Part shown: one piece after another, positions 1-9,638 of the stretch
Position numbering within the stretch: the first letter of the stretch is position 1
Layout: each line of letters starts with the position of its first letter
NCBI GenBank assembly: GCA_016722295.1
Contig: JADKGL010000013.1
Span: 13,480 to 77,479 of the forward strand
DNA from: Saprospiraceae bacterium
GTDB lineage: Bacteria; Bacteroidota; Bacteroidia; Chitinophagales; Saprospiraceae
DNA length: 64,000 bases
Reading direction: 5' to 3'
Position numbers and translations under genes: made by a program
Notes under the pieces: model-generated
Told to the model about the DNA's origin: nothing
What the model saw: the letters and a program-made list of their open reading frames with translations, nothing else
The model's database searches: none

Positions 1-2807
1 GTATGAGAATTTTTTAATGTGAGGATGCCTTCTGGTGGTCCTTCATATAATAATGCGCCACCATGTTTACCGCCTCCTGGTCCAAGATCGATCAACCAAT
101 CTGCATTTTTCAACACATCCATATTATGTTCGATCACTAATACGGTATGGCCTTTTTCTACGAGACTATCTAGTGCAAATAATAGTTTTTTCACATCATC
201 AAAATGTAACCCAGTTGTTGGTTCATCAAAGATAAAAAAGATGTGTTGTGTATTGTCTTCAAGTCCTAGATAATATCCCAATTTTAACCGCTGTGCTTCG
301 CCACCTGAAAGTGTGGATGAGGATTGACCTAATTTCAAATAGCCTAGACCGACATCATGGAGAGGTTTTAATTTTTTTACAATCTCTCTTCTGTCGTAGA
401 AAAAATCCAACGCTTCTTCAATACTCAATTCTAAAACTTCGTATATATTTTTTCCTTTGTATTGTACTTCAAGAATTTCATTTTTGAATCGTTTTCCATT
501 GCAATCCTCACAGAGCAATGCGACGTCAGCTAAGAACTGCATTTCTACTACGATTTCGCCATCTCCTTTACATGCTTCACATCGACCACCTTCTACATTG
601 AATGAAAAATGTTTCGGTTGATAGCCTCTGATTTTTGATATCTGTTGTAATCGAAACAACTCACGAATATCATCATAAGCTTTTACATAGGTCGCAGGAT
701 TGGATCGAGATGATCTACCAATGGATTGTTGATTGACTAATTCTATTTGTGTAATCCGTTTGAATGGTCCAGTTAAGTAAGTAGCACCTGTGACATCTTC
801 AGGAACTCCATCTTCTATGTACTGGCGCAATAACGGGTGAAAAAGATGTTTGATCAAGGTAGTTTTTCCAGAACCAGAGACACCGCTCATACAAATAAAA
901 TTGTGAAGAGGAAATCTGACAGTGACATTTTTTAAGTTATGTAAATTGGCATCATGAATCGTAATACAATCTGCTGTCATTCTGCGATGAATGGGCAATG
1001 GGATATGATTAACTCCAGTCAAATATCCTGCTGTGAGATTCTCTTTTCCTTTTGTGAGGAATTCCTTATATTCTCCTGCAAAAACTAGATGTCCTCCATG
1101 TATACCAGCTTTCGGTCCGATGTCAATGATGGCGTCAGCTCGTTTGATTACTTCTTCTTCATGTTCAATGACGATGACGGTATTACCTAAGTCTCTTAAA
1201 TGAAGTAACGATTTTACTAAATTTTCTGTGTCTCGCGGATGGAGTCCAATAGAAGGCTCGTCCAGAATATATAATGAAGAAGTAAGGTTCGATCCTAAAG
1301 TGCGCGTTAAATGTATTCTTTGTGATTCACCTCCACTTAACGAATTTGATAATCGATCAAGATTTAAATAGGACAAACCAATGCTATCTAATACACTCAA
1401 TCTGTTTTTTATTTCTAGAAGTATTCTTTGTGAAATTTCTAATTCTACATCAGTAAATTTTAATGTATCAAAAAAATGATTGAGTTCATCAATAGGAGTA
1501 AACATAAAATCGCGAAATATTTTACCAGCTACTTGTACATAAAATGCTTCTGGACGAAGTCGTCCTCCTCGACAAGCTGTGCAATTTGTTTTTCCTCGAT
1601 ATCGCGCGAGAAGGATTCGATTTTGAATTTTGTACGATTTTTCTTCTAGTTCCTTGAAGAAAGCAAAGATGCCTTTATATTCACCTTTGCCATACCATAT
1701 GATTTCTTTTTGTGATTCATTTAATTCATGATAGGGCTTGTGAATCGAGATGTTTTCAGTTTTTGATATTTTAATCAAAGGTGTAAACCATTCTTTTTTT
1801 GTTTCTCCTGACCAACAAATGATCGCATCATCATACAAGGATTTAGAACTATTTGGAATCACTTTGTTTTCATCTATTCCTATCGTTCGTCCATAACCTT
1901 CACAAACTGGACAAGCTCCGAATGAATTATTATAATTGAACAATTGAGGACTTGGTTCAATAAATGTCATACCATCCAATTCAAATTTTGAAGAGAATGA
2001 TTTTTGTGTTTTTTCATTTACGATTACCAAACATTCTCCTTGACTTTCTGCCATAGCAGTGAGAATCGAATCACTGATCCGTTTGCGAAATTCTTCATCT
2101 CGATCAGAAAGCACGATACGATCGACTACGATTTTAAAGGATGCAGCTTCTTTGTCGATTACTTTTTTCTTTTCTTCTTTGAATGATTTTGAAAGTAAAT
2201 CTTCGAGTAATAATATTTCCTCTTTGTGTTTTATTCGTATGAATCCTTTTTGGGCGAGTATATCCAATTCTTGTTTGATACTTCGCTCAGGATAATGAGT
2301 TTGTAATGGAAATGCGATAAATATTTTATCCCCATCATTACAAGAGAAAATAAAATCTACCACATCGGAAACGGTGTGTTTCTTTACTTCTTTTCCCGAA
2401 ACAGGCGAAATCGTTTTTCCAATTTTAGCAAAAAGCAATCGTAGATAATCGTAGATTTCTGTAAGTGAACCTACTGTAGATCGAGCATTAGATGAAGTCA
2501 CTTTTTGTTCGATAGCGATAGCTGGACAAAGACCCTTGATGTAATCTATCTCTGGTTTCTTCATTCGGTTTAAGAATTGTCTAGCATAAGCAGATAAGCT
2601 TTCGACATATCGCCTTTGACCTTCAGCATACAAGGTATCAATGATGAGTGAAGATTTGCCAGAGCCTGAAACGCCTGTAACCACCACCAATTGATTTTTT
2701 GGAATAAAAACATGCAGGTCTTTGAGATTATTCGATCGAGCGCCTTTAATCTCTATAGTCCTTATCATTTTGGATTCAGCTACTTTTTTTGATTTTGTCT
2801 CTGGCAT
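1..2807 (-). CDS. uvrA: Excinuclease ABC subunit A (UvrA), 3' end cut by window edge
   Basis: UvrA is the damage-recognition ATPase of nucleotide excision repair and loads UvrB onto DNA in the cytoplasm. The minus-strand frame from the ATG at 2807 stays open to base 1, giving about 935 codons; the family is roughly 940 residues, so only a few are missing. I see two ABC modules. The first has Walker A GVSGSGKSS near residue 47, signature LSGGESQR near 490 and Walker B ILDEPSIGLH. The second has Walker A GVSGSGKTT near 642, signature LSGGEAQRL near 833 and FDEPTTGLH near 857. CxxC zinc-binding pairs (CPVC, CTAC, then CEAC and CEDC near residues 740-767) are all present. The gene stands alone, and 418 bp separate it from the divergent sigma-factor gene. 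The call is very secure. Confidence 0.96.
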   Translation of the reverse strand, partial: MPETKSKKVAESKMIRTIEIKGARSNNLKDLHVFIPKNQLVVVTGVSGSGKSSLIIDTLYAEGQRRYVESLSAYARQFLNRMKKPEIDYIKGLCPAIAIEQKVTSSNARSTVGSLTEIYDYLRLLFAKIGKTISPVSGKEVKKHTVSDVVDFIFSCNDGDKIFIAFPLQTHYPERSIKQELDILAQKGFIRIKHKEEILLLEDLLSKSFKEEKKKVIDKEAASFKIVVDRIVLSDRDEEFRKRISDSILTAMAESQGECLVIVNEKTQKSFSSKFELDGMTFIEPSPQLFNYNNSFGACPVCEGYGRTIGIDENKVIPNSSKSLYDDAIICWSGETKKEWFTPLIKISKTENISIHKPYHELNESQKEIIWYGKGEYKGIFAFFKELEEKSYKIQNRILLARYRGKTNCTACRGGRLRPEAFYVQVAGKIFRDFMFTPIDELNHFFDTLKFTDVELEISQRILLEIKNRLSVLDSIGLSYLNLDRLSNSLSGGESQRIHLTRTLGSNLTSSLYILDEPSIGLHPRDTENLVKSLLHLRDLGNTVIVIEHEEEVIKRADAIIDIGPKAGIHGGHLVFAGEYKEFLTKGKENLTAGYLTGVNHIPLPIHRRMTADCITIHDANLHNLKNVTVRFPLHNFICMSGVSGSGKTTLIKHLFHPLLRQYIEDGVPEDVTGATYLTGPFKRITQIELVNQQSIGRSSRSNPATYVKAYDDIRELFRLQQISKIRGYQPKHFSFNVEGGRCEACKGDGEIVVEMQFLADVALLCEDCNGKRFKNEILEVQYKGKNIYEVLELSIEEALDFFYDRREIVKKLKPLHDVGLGYLKLGQSSSTLSGGEAQRLKLGYYLGLEDNTQHIFFIFDEPTTGLHFDDVKKLLFALDSLVEKGHTVLVIEHNMDVLKNADWLIDLGPGGGKHGGALLYEGPPEGILTLKNSH

Positions 2808-3225
2808 AATGCCTTTTGGTGGATTTAACTGCAAATTGAAGCATTTTTTAGGATATTCCGTAATATTTTATTCGAAATTGAGGAAGATGCATTGAATGAA
2901 AATTTTATGAAGAACGTCTAATTTTACCTTTTGAAAAAATCAAATGGTGGATTTTGATAGAAAATTCAATTATTTATATGCCAGTTGGCTAACTGAGTAA
3001 AAGAAAAAGTGTCAAAAACTCAAAAATGTTATCATGAAAAGTCAAATTTTGTGAGATTTCCCCAATTTTTTGGTTAAAACTGCGTTAAAATCGAAATAAT
3101 AATGCAACGGAATCAGTTTTAAAAGTATCTTTATCCCGTAATCAATTTTATAAATCAAAAAATTAGATCATATCGAATAGAACTTCTACACTTATTATTT
3201 AGATAAAAAATAAAATAATTCGCGT
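2808..3225. other. Intergenic region between uvrA and the sigma-factor gene
   Basis: This 418-bp AT-rich spacer lies between two divergently transcribed genes and must hold both promoters. I see no convincing reading frame, RNA gene or repeat. Just before 3226 there is a run of TA-rich sequence but no clean TAnnTTTG match. Confidence 0.5.
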
Positions 3226-3807
3226 ATGCAAGTTGCACAAGTTAGTGATCAGGCGCTTATAGAATTGTACATCAATGGAGATGAAAAAGCTTTTCAAACT
3301 CTCCTAGAACGCCACCAGCAGAAAATCTATACTTCCATTTATCTCTTTGTCAAAGACAGAGACATGGCTGAAGATTTATTTCAAGAAGTATTTATTAAGA
3401 TTATTGATACTCTTCGCAAAGGGAATTATAATCACGAAGGAAAATTCTCTCAATGGGCCACTCGCATAGCGTATAATATGTGTGTAGACCAGTTCAGGAG
3501 AGGGAAGAAAAGAACTAAAGTTAGTACTACAGAAGACTTTGATATCTTTGATGTATTAGAGCTTCCTGATGATAATCGCGAAGATCAATTGATCAAGTCA
3601 GAGACACATACCAAAATTCGCGAATTAGTAGATAGCCTTCCGCAAGAGCAGAGAGAAGTGGTCGTATTGCGCCATTATGCAGATATGAGTTTTAAAGAAA
3701 TCGCATCATTGACTCAAGTAAGTATTAATACAGCTTTAGGCAGAATGAGGTATGCTTTAATCAACATCAGAAAGATGATGGAAGAGAATGCTGTAGTACT
3801 TCAATGA
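3226..3807 (+). CDS. ECF-type RNA polymerase sigma factor
   Basis: This 193-residue protein is a sigma-70 family factor with the two-domain layout of ECF sigma factors, which direct RNA polymerase to a small regulon. Region 2 lies at about residues 20-85 and includes the core-binding segment around MAEDLFQEVFIKI. Region 4, with its helix-turn-helix, lies at about residues 130-185, in the segment LPQEQREVVVLRHYADMSF and after. No region 3 or long N-terminal extension is present. No anti-sigma gene follows, because the next gene is an unrelated ABC-F ATPase, so the stimulus cannot be inferred. Many Bacteroidota encode similar stand-alone factors. The start is the ATG at 3226. A hairpin terminator lies about 130 bp downstream. 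Confidence 0.92.
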   Translation: MQVAQVSDQALIELYINGDEKAFQTLLERHQQKIYTSIYLFVKDRDMAEDLFQEVFIKIIDTLRKGNYNHEGKFSQWATRIAYNMCVDQFRRGKKRTKVSTTEDFDIFDVLELPDDNREDQLIKSETHTKIRELVDSLPQEQREVVVLRHYADMSFKEIASLTQVSINTALGRMRYALINIRKMMEENAVVLQ

Positions 3808-3935
3808 TTTTAGCTTTTATTTAACTAAAGCAAGAAACGAAAGAAAATATTGTAGCGTTTTTTATAATAGTTTTATTTATAAATTTTGGCTTCGTTTTAA
3901 ATCGGGATATGTTTAACCCACAGGGATTAGGGGAG

Positions 3936-3962
3936 GGTCGTTCCAAAAGGGACGACCTTTTT
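3936..3962 (+). terminator. Rho-independent terminator after the sigma-factor gene
   Basis: A nine-base stem, GGTCGTTCC pairing with GGGACGACC through one G-U pair, has a four-base AAAA loop and is followed by five T residues. It lies between the sigma-factor stop and the promoter of the ABC-F gene. Confidence 0.8.
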
Positions 3963-4022
3963 ATTTGGCCAAAACCATTCGCTAAATCTTATTTACACAT
4001 TAAATTTAGTACTTTTTCTTAG

Positions 4023-4030
4023 TACATTTG
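4023..4030 (+). promoter_or_regulatory. -7 promoter element (TACATTTG) of the ABC-F gene
   Basis: TACATTTG matches the Bacteroidota -7 consensus TAnnTTTG and lies 23 bp upstream of the ATG at 4054. This is a sequence match only. Confidence 0.65.
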
Positions 4031-4053
4031 CGCCTTAAAAAAATTCGATTTGC

Positions 4054-5697
4054 ATGATTATAGTTGATGGATTAACCGTAGAGTTTAGTGGGAAAGTTTT
4101 GTTTAGCGATATTTCATTCGTAATCAATGAGAATGATAAAATAGCACTAATGGGAAAAAATGGTGCTGGAAAATCCACCATGATGAAAATCATAGCAGGT
4201 AAAACCAAACCAACACGGGGAAGCATCAACTATCCAAAAGATGCCGTAATCGCTTATTTGCCTCAGCATTTGTTGACTGAAGATCATTGTACTGTAGCAG
4301 AAGAAGCTGCAAAGGCCTTCGAGCAAGTATTTGCTTTGAGAGATGAAATGGCTAAACTCAATCATGAAATGGAGACTCGAACAGATTATGAGTCAAAAGA
4401 GTATATGAAATTGATCGAGCGAGTATCTGAGTTGGGAGAGATCTATTATGCTTTAGAAGAAGTCAATTACGATGCAGAGGTTGAAAAAACCTTGTTGGGT
4501 TTAGGATTTAAACGTTCAGATCTCACTCGAATGACCAATGAATTCAGCGGAGGTTGGCGAATGCGAATTGAATTAGCAAAAATATTATTGAAAAAACCGG
4601 ATTTGATTTTATTAGATGAACCTACAAATCATATTGATATTGAATCCGTGATTTGGTTGGAAGATTTTTTGATTAATAAGGCAAAAGCTGTAATGGTCAT
4701 TTCCCATGATAAAGCATTCATAGATAATATCACCACAAGAACGATCGAAGTCACAATGGGAAAAATCTATGACTATCGAGCCAATTATTCACATTATCTT
4801 ACATTGCGAGAAGATAGACGAACACACCAATTAAAAGCATATAAAGAACAACAAAAATTAATTGCAGATAGTGAGCGATTTATTGAGCGATTTCGGGGGA
4901 CATATTCAAAGACAAATCAAGTTAGCTCAGTAGAGAGAATGCTTGAAAAACTTGAAATCATAGAAGTTGATGAAATAGATAATTCAGCTTTGAAACTAAG
5001 ATTTCCAGCTTCGATACGATCTGGAGACTATCCATTGTTGGTCAATTCCTTGTCCAAAAAATATGATGATCACGTCGTTTTTTCAGATGCAAATCTAGCG
5101 ATCAAGCGAGGTGAAAAAGTTTCTTTCGTTGGAAGAAATGGCGAAGGAAAATCTACATTAATCAAAGCCATCATGGGTGAAATAGAATATGAAGGTCAAT
5201 GTACATTGGGCCATAATGTCACGGTAGGATATTTCGCACAGAACGAAGCTGCATTATTAGATCCTCAACTCACCGTATATCAAACCGTCGAAGAAGGCGC
5301 CAATGATGAAGTGAGAAAACAATTGAAGACAATACTTGGATGCTTCATGTTTTCAGGAGAAGATATTGATAAAAAGGTAAGTGTATTGTCGGGAGGAGAG
5401 CGCACACGACTTGCTATGGTTAAACTGTTGCTTGAGCCAGTAAATTTTTTGATACTCGATGAGCCAACCAATCATTTAGATCTAAAATCAAAAGAAGTAT
5501 TAAAGGAGGCTTTGTTGAATTTTGATGGAACATTGATTCTTGTATCTCACGATAGAGATTTTCTCATGGGACTTTCAGAAAAAGTGTTTGAATTCAAAGA
5601 TAAACGAGTAATCGAACATTTTGAAACTATTGATGAATTCCTCATCAGAAACCGCATGGAGAGTCTTAAAGAAATTGAAATGCAGAGAAATAAGTAA
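4054..5697 (+). CDS. ABC-F family ATPase (ribosome-associated)
   Basis: This 547-residue protein has two tandem ATP-binding cassettes and no membrane segments, the mark of the ABC-F family. Its members act on ribosomes in translation quality control or antibiotic protection. The first cassette has Walker A GKNGAGKST at residues 34-42, signature FSGGW at 164-168 and Walker B LLDEPTNHID near 186. The second has GRNGEGKST near 362, LSGGERTRL near 445 and LILDEPTNHLD near 466. A charged linker (roughly residues 255-315) separates them, as expected. The gene is preceded by a TACATTTG promoter element and followed by a bidirectional hairpin, so it is probably monocistronic. The exact subfamily cannot be assigned from motifs alone. 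A second, more distant ABC-F gene lies at 35366-37222. Confidence 0.93.
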   Translation: MIIVDGLTVEFSGKVLFSDISFVINENDKIALMGKNGAGKSTMMKIIAGKTKPTRGSINYPKDAVIAYLPQHLLTEDHCTVAEEAAKAFEQVFALRDEMAKLNHEMETRTDYESKEYMKLIERVSELGEIYYALEEVNYDAEVEKTLLGLGFKRSDLTRMTNEFSGGWRMRIELAKILLKKPDLILLDEPTNHIDIESVIWLEDFLINKAKAVMVISHDKAFIDNITTRTIEVTMGKIYDYRANYSHYLTLREDRRTHQLKAYKEQQKLIADSERFIERFRGTYSKTNQVSSVERMLEKLEIIEVDEIDNSALKLRFPASIRSGDYPLLVNSLSKKYDDHVVFSDANLAIKRGEKVSFVGRNGEGKSTLIKAIMGEIEYEGQCTLGHNVTVGYFAQNEAALLDPQLTVYQTVEEGANDEVRKQLKTILGCFMFSGEDIDKKVSVLSGGERTRLAMVKLLLEPVNFLILDEPTNHLDLKSKEVLKEALLNFDGTLILVSHDRDFLMGLSEKVFEFKDKRVIEHFETIDEFLIRNRMESLKEIEMQRNK

Positions 5698-5710
5698 ATA
5701 TATAAATTAA

Positions 5711-5742
5711 AGAGGCATAATGTCTAAAATCATGCCTCTTTA
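5711..5742. terminator. Bidirectional terminator between convergent genes
   Basis: AGAGGCAT at 5711-5718 pairs with ATGCCTCT at 5732-5739 around a 13-base loop. Short T- or A-rich flanks suit both the ABC-F gene on the plus strand and the SprB-repeat gene on the minus strand. Confidence 0.7.
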
Positions 5743-5777
5743 TCAATTTCTCAATTTGTATTTTTAAAAAATCAGTA

Positions 5778-8234
5778 TTATTTAATCACTCGATTTAATT
5801 GTCTCTTACCGTTTTGATCTATTGTCTGAATGTAGTAAATTCCCATTGTCCAAGATTTAGTATCTATTTTATGCGATTTAGTTTCTTTCAATAAATTAGT
5901 TTGGTAAAAGATCTTGCCATCTTGATTCGAAACCACTATTGAATGAATATTAGACTCACTAAAAATGGTAATATTGTCTTGAAATGGATTTGGTGTACAA
6001 TATACTTTTGAGGCTGAATAGTGATTCGTTGCAGAAGTAAATTTTAATTCATAATACCCAAATGAATAAGTACAAGATTGCGCATCCATTAATACAACAA
6101 AATAACTTCCTTGTCTTAATTTTGTAAATGAAGCTGTATTGTTTTTTTCAATAATGTTTCCACTTGAATCGATCAAAGTAAAAGTGTATGGCGCGACCCC
6201 GCCTTTGAAAATTAAATGAATCTCTCCATCAGCAGATGAGTTGGTTGAAGGTTGAACAAGTCGAATTGACGATTGAAGAACACTATCCCAATTTGTTTTG
6301 TAATTGATTTCAAATTGCTGTGGAATGCAAGAAAAACTATCGATGATTGTTAATGCAATTTTTTCTTTTTTAGAATTATAAATGATGCTACTATCTCGAG
6401 AGATATGTAATGTGTCAGTATTTAATATCAATAAATTCTTTTCGGTATTTACATCCATTTTTAAATAAATGTCAATACCATCACTTGGGCATTTTTTTTG
6501 TATGATTGTATCTACGTTTATTGTTGCAGATCGATCTATTTCGATTGTTGTTGAGCATTGATTCGTATTACCAGAATGATCTGTAACAGAATAGGTCAAT
6601 ACGTGTTTCCCATATCCAAGTACATCCCCGATTTTTTGATTTGTTGAGAGTAAAGTTATTTCTTTAATACCACAATTGTCTGAGTGAATTGGCGTAGGTA
6701 TTTTTTCATTACAATTCCATTTGTTATAGCTTACATTGCAGTCAATTACTGGCGCTCTTCTATCTTGCACAGTGACAAATATTGAATCTCGAACTACATT
6801 CTTGGAATTATCTTCGACATCAATATATACTTTTACAGGCATAGTAAGATCAGCGCAATCAAAATTAGTTTTCGAAGCTCTATAAATAAAACTTACATCA
6901 CAATTATCTGAAACAGTAAGTACTGCATCTTTTGGATCTAATACAGCTTTGCCAAGACTATCTAAAAGCAATGTTAGTGGCTTTACAGTTATTTTAGGGG
7001 CAATGCTATCTTTTGATCTCAGCTCAAATTGTACCACTTTCGTACATGAATTATGATCTGTTATCGTAAAGAGATAAGAGCCTTGTACTAGGCTATCCAA
7101 TTTTTGATTTGGATTCCATATGTAATCATAAGGTGCAGTACCCCCTGAAATTTGTAAAGTGATTTTACCATTTTTTGAGTTAGTGCAAGAAGGTTGTACT
7201 AAGATAGCATCTACTTTTAACGAGTCTGGTTCTGTGATAAAATAAGAACCAACCAGTTTGCAATTATTGCCATCTGTTACAGTTACGGTATACATCCCAG
7301 CTTTTAAGTTTGTGATTGTATTTGATGTTGGACCTGAACTCCATTTTACTGTGCGATTGCCTGTTCCACCAGATGTACTAATTGAAATTTTTCCATCGCT
7401 TTTTCCGTAGCAAGATAAATCTGTTTTATCTACCAAATCTAATCCAATAGCAGGTGGATCAGTAAGAGTTATAGTTGATTCTGCTGTGGTATTATTATTG
7501 TCTGTAACAATGACTGTATATGTTCCAGCTACAAGATTCGAAATTGAAGCAGTGCTGCCTCCATTAGACCATGAATAGGTATATGGCATTTGTCCCCCAG
7601 ATGGAGCAACTGTAATCATTCCATCATTTCCACCATTGCAGCTCGGATTCTTCTTTGAGGTAACTGCTATGGTAATAGTTGCACCCATGATTGATCCAGT
7701 AGATGAATTCGTCACTAAATAATCATTGCTGTTAGTGTTATTTCCATTATCTGCTATGATACCAGCGTAATACATATTTATAACATTTCCTGGGGCAGAA
7801 GCAGGTGCTTTCCAGTTGACTGTCCAAGTGACAGAGCCTCCTCCTCCAAATGATTTCGCCATTGAATGCTTCCAATAATTCTTTGGAGATCCATTGAGTG
7901 TTGAACCCGCGCCGGGACTAGAGAATGTACCTGCATTACCATTATTTCCATCTAGAGCCACTACTTCAAAACCAGCTCTATCTGCTGAAGATAATGGGAC
8001 TGAATTATTAAATACTGTGATGACAAGTGGATAAGTAGCATTTGGCGTAATTGTCCCAGGTAAACCTGATATCGAAATACTTCCGCCTAACCCTCCGCTA
8101 CTTCCTTGGATATGGCAGTTTGCACATGTGCCTTCTCCAGGAGCGCCTGTGAGCCCATTTGGTGGATTGCTACTATAGGCTAATAAAAATAGTGAAAGGA
8201 ATAAACCGTAAACAGCAAGTTTTTGATTGGACAT
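5778..8234 (-). CDS. SprB-repeat, HYR-like surface protein with T9SS sorting domain and choice-of-anchor V region
   Basis: This large exported protein is predicted to be secreted by the type IX system and fixed at the cell surface. After a signal peptide comes a choice-of-anchor V-like region with the haem-type motif CANCH near residue 37. At least three SprB-type repeats follow (about residues 195-410), each around Y-x-W-S-N-G and A-G-x-Y-T-V-x-V-T-D. Cys-containing HYR-like beta modules occupy about 410-580. A C-terminal type A sorting domain follows the motif CTPNPF and ends near GIYYIQTIDQNGK. I chose the ATG at 8234 (818 residues). The reading frame extends to a TTG at 8264, but that codon overlaps the TATATTTG promoter element. 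SprB-type repeats are known from gliding adhesins; a role in adhesion here is inference. Confidence 0.85.
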   Translation of the reverse strand: MSNQKLAVYGLFLSLFLLAYSSNPPNGLTGAPGEGTCANCHIQGSSGGLGGSISISGLPGTITPNATYPLVITVFNNSVPLSSADRAGFEVVALDGNNGNAGTFSSPGAGSTLNGSPKNYWKHSMAKSFGGGGSVTWTVNWKAPASAPGNVINMYYAGIIADNGNNTNSNDYLVTNSSTGSIMGATITIAVTSKKNPSCNGGNDGMITVAPSGGQMPYTYSWSNGGSTASISNLVAGTYTVIVTDNNNTTAESTITLTDPPAIGLDLVDKTDLSCYGKSDGKISISTSGGTGNRTVKWSSGPTSNTITNLKAGMYTVTVTDGNNCKLVGSYFITEPDSLKVDAILVQPSCTNSKNGKITLQISGGTAPYDYIWNPNQKLDSLVQGSYLFTITDHNSCTKVVQFELRSKDSIAPKITVKPLTLLLDSLGKAVLDPKDAVLTVSDNCDVSFIYRASKTNFDCADLTMPVKVYIDVEDNSKNVVRDSIFVTVQDRRAPVIDCNVSYNKWNCNEKIPTPIHSDNCGIKEITLLSTNQKIGDVLGYGKHVLTYSVTDHSGNTNQCSTTIEIDRSATINVDTIIQKKCPSDGIDIYLKMDVNTEKNLLILNTDTLHISRDSSIIYNSKKEKIALTIIDSFSCIPQQFEINYKTNWDSVLQSSIRLVQPSTNSSADGEIHLIFKGGVAPYTFTLIDSSGNIIEKNNTASFTKLRQGSYFVVLMDAQSCTYSFGYYELKFTSATNHYSASKVYCTPNPFQDNITIFSESNIHSIVVSNQDGKIFYQTNLLKETKSHKIDTKSWTMGIYYIQTIDQNGKRQLNRVIK

Positions 8235-8261
8235 AAATACCTTATATTTGATTCTAAAGCT

Positions 8262-8269
8262 CAAATATA
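8262..8269 (-). promoter_or_regulatory. -7 promoter element (TATATTTG) of the SprB-repeat gene
   Basis: The minus strand reads TATATTTG here, 27 bp before the ATG at 8234. It rules out the in-frame TTG at 8264 as the start. Confidence 0.65.
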
Positions 8270-8297
8270 ACGAAATTCAAATTCTAGATAAAAATAT

Positions 8298-8618
8298 TTA
8301 AGCCTGCGCAGTAGGCGTATTGAATGCCATTGGTGGAAAACCTTGAGGTTCATTGTCAATTACTGCACCGAATTGGTTTTCATATTTATTCAAATTATCG
8401 TGTAAAGCTTTTAACAATCGCTTTGCATGTTGAGGTGTAAGCACTATTCGAGCTTTAACCTTAGCTTTTGGAACATTGGGCATTAATCTTACAAAATCCA
8501 AAACAAACTCAGAATGAGAATGGGAGATTATAGCGAGATTGGAGTAAATTCCATCTGCAATATCTTCAGACAATTCTATATTGATTTGATTCTGTGGATT
8601 GTTATTGTTATCTTGCAT
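8298..8618 (-). CDS. DUF3467 domain protein
   Basis: This small acidic protein of 106 residues matches what I recall of the DUF3467 family, which is widespread in bacteria and of unknown function. The recognisable core runs from the segment around INIELSEDIADGIYSN through SEFVLDFVRLMPNVPKAKV to LTPQHAKRLLKALHDNLNKY, which fills most of the protein. There is no signal peptide or membrane segment, so it should be cytoplasmic. The start is taken as the ATG at 8618; the frame reaches a TTG at 8639, but that codon sits inside the TAAATTTG promoter element. It lies back to back with the methyltransferase gene starting at 8659, and about 64 bp separate it from the SprB-repeat gene downstream. Confidence 0.85.
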   Translation of the reverse strand: MQDNNNNPQNQINIELSEDIADGIYSNLAIISHSHSEFVLDFVRLMPNVPKAKVKARIVLTPQHAKRLLKALHDNLNKYENQFGAVIDNEPQGFPPMAFNTPTAQA

Positions 8619-8636
8619 TGTTTTATTTTTGTGGTG

Positions 8637-8644
8637 CAAATTTA
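8637..8644 (-). promoter_or_regulatory. -7 promoter element (TAAATTTG) of the DUF3467 gene
   Basis: The minus strand reads TAAATTTG, 18 bp upstream of the ATG at 8618. The match to TAnnTTTG excludes the TTG at 8639 as the start. Confidence 0.65.
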
Positions 8645-8658
8645 TTAAAAAAAATGAA

Positions 8659-9491
8659 ATGGATATAAAGAATATTGATTTAGATAAAAGTGAAGAATTT
8701 TATTTTAAAGCGAATAAAGCATTATGGAATGTAAAGACTCCCATTCATGTGAAATCTGAATTTTATGAAAATGATGCATTTCTAAACGGAAAATCTAGTT
8801 TGACTGAAGTTGAAAATGAGTTCTTGCCAGAAGTAAAAGGGAAGAGATTGATTCATTTGCAATGTCATTTTGGTCAAGATACAATTTCTCTAGAACGAAT
8901 GGGAGCACATTGTACAGGAATTGATTTTTCAAATATTGCAATCGAACATGCTCAAAAAACAGCAATGGAATTAAATTTAAGTACAAAATTTTATGAATCA
9001 AATGTATATGATGTTTTGGATTTAAATTTAGGGAAATTCGATATCGTATTTACAAGTTATGGCGTACTATCGTGGTTACCAGATTTAAAAAATGGGCTGA
9101 CGTAATTTCAGGTTTACTTAAGCCAGGCGGATTGCTCTATATCGCAGAATTCCATCCTTTGCTTTATATGTATGAATTTGAATCTCAAGAATTACAATAT
9201 CCATATGGAAGCCCCGGAAAGGTTTTCTCAGATAGCGAATCATTCACTTATGCAGATCGCAATTACCCATTAGAGAGTGTATCCTATTTTTGGCAACATA
9301 ATTTTGACGAAATAATTTCGGCATTGTTAGATAATGATCTCGATATTTTACGATTTAAAGAAATTGAATTTTCGCCTTATAATTGTTTTCCACATATGAA
9401 AGAAATTGCGCCTAAACGATATCAATATGGGAAAGCGGAACTTAAGATTCCACATATTTTTCATATTTTAGCCAGGAAGCGTGGAGAATAA
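8659..9491 (+). pseudogene. Class I SAM-dependent methyltransferase, split by a one-base frameshift
   Basis: Two overlapping frames together encode one class I methyltransferase of about 277 residues. The N-terminal part carries the SAM-binding region around LIHLQCHFGQDT and the acidic loop GIDFS. It stops at 9105 just after SWLPDLKN. The second frame continues with KKWADVISGLLKPGG and runs to 9491. Adding one A to the six-A run near 9088-9093 joins them as DLKKWADV, so the break is a single-base deletion in a homopolymer. The start is the ATG at 8659; upstream codons in frame lie in the divergent DUF3467 gene. The substrate is unknown. Either this is a sequencing error in a working gene or a very recent mutation; the rest of the frame shows no other damage. 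Confidence 0.8.
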
Positions 9492-9492
9492 G

Positions 9493-9509
9493 TCAAACAC
9501 ATTGTTTGA
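9493..9509 (+). terminator. Weak hairpin after the methyltransferase gene
   Basis: TCAAACA and TGTTTGA form a seven-base stem around CAT directly after the stop codon. No T-run follows, so termination is uncertain. Confidence 0.35.
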
Positions 9510-9546
9510 TGTATAATAAAAACTACTTTATCTTTACGCATCAATT

Positions 9547-9618
9547 GGTCTCATAGTTCAATGGATAGAATAGAAGTTTCCTAAACTTTTGATACAGGTT
9601 CGATTCCTGTTGAGACTA
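9547..9618 (+). tRNA. tRNA-Arg (anticodon CCT)
   Basis: A complete 72-base cloverleaf can be drawn. The acceptor GGTCTCA pairs with TGAGACT (first pair G-U). The D stem is GTTC/GAAT, the anticodon stem GAAGT/ACTTT with loop TTCCTAA, and the T arm ACAGG-TTCGATT-CCTGT. Anticodon CCT reads AGG. The CCA end is not encoded. A near-consensus TATCTTTA lies shortly upstream. Confidence 0.93.
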
Positions 9619-9638
9619 CATGATATTTTTTAATTCGT

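Noticed and set aside
3840..3935. Possible small RNA between the sigma-factor gene and its terminator
   Set aside because: There is no promoter-like element before it and no clear secondary structure apart from the terminator, so it is more simply the 3' UTR.
8599..8658. Longer N terminus for the methyltransferase starting at 8599
   Set aside because: The extra residues are encoded within the divergent DUF3467 gene and look like a chance hydrophobic stretch, not a methyltransferase N terminus.
9060..9110. Programmed ribosomal frameshift in the methyltransferase
   Set aside because: The A-run could be slippery, but there is no downstream structure or known precedent in this family. A single missing A is simpler, and it recurs elsewhere in the window.
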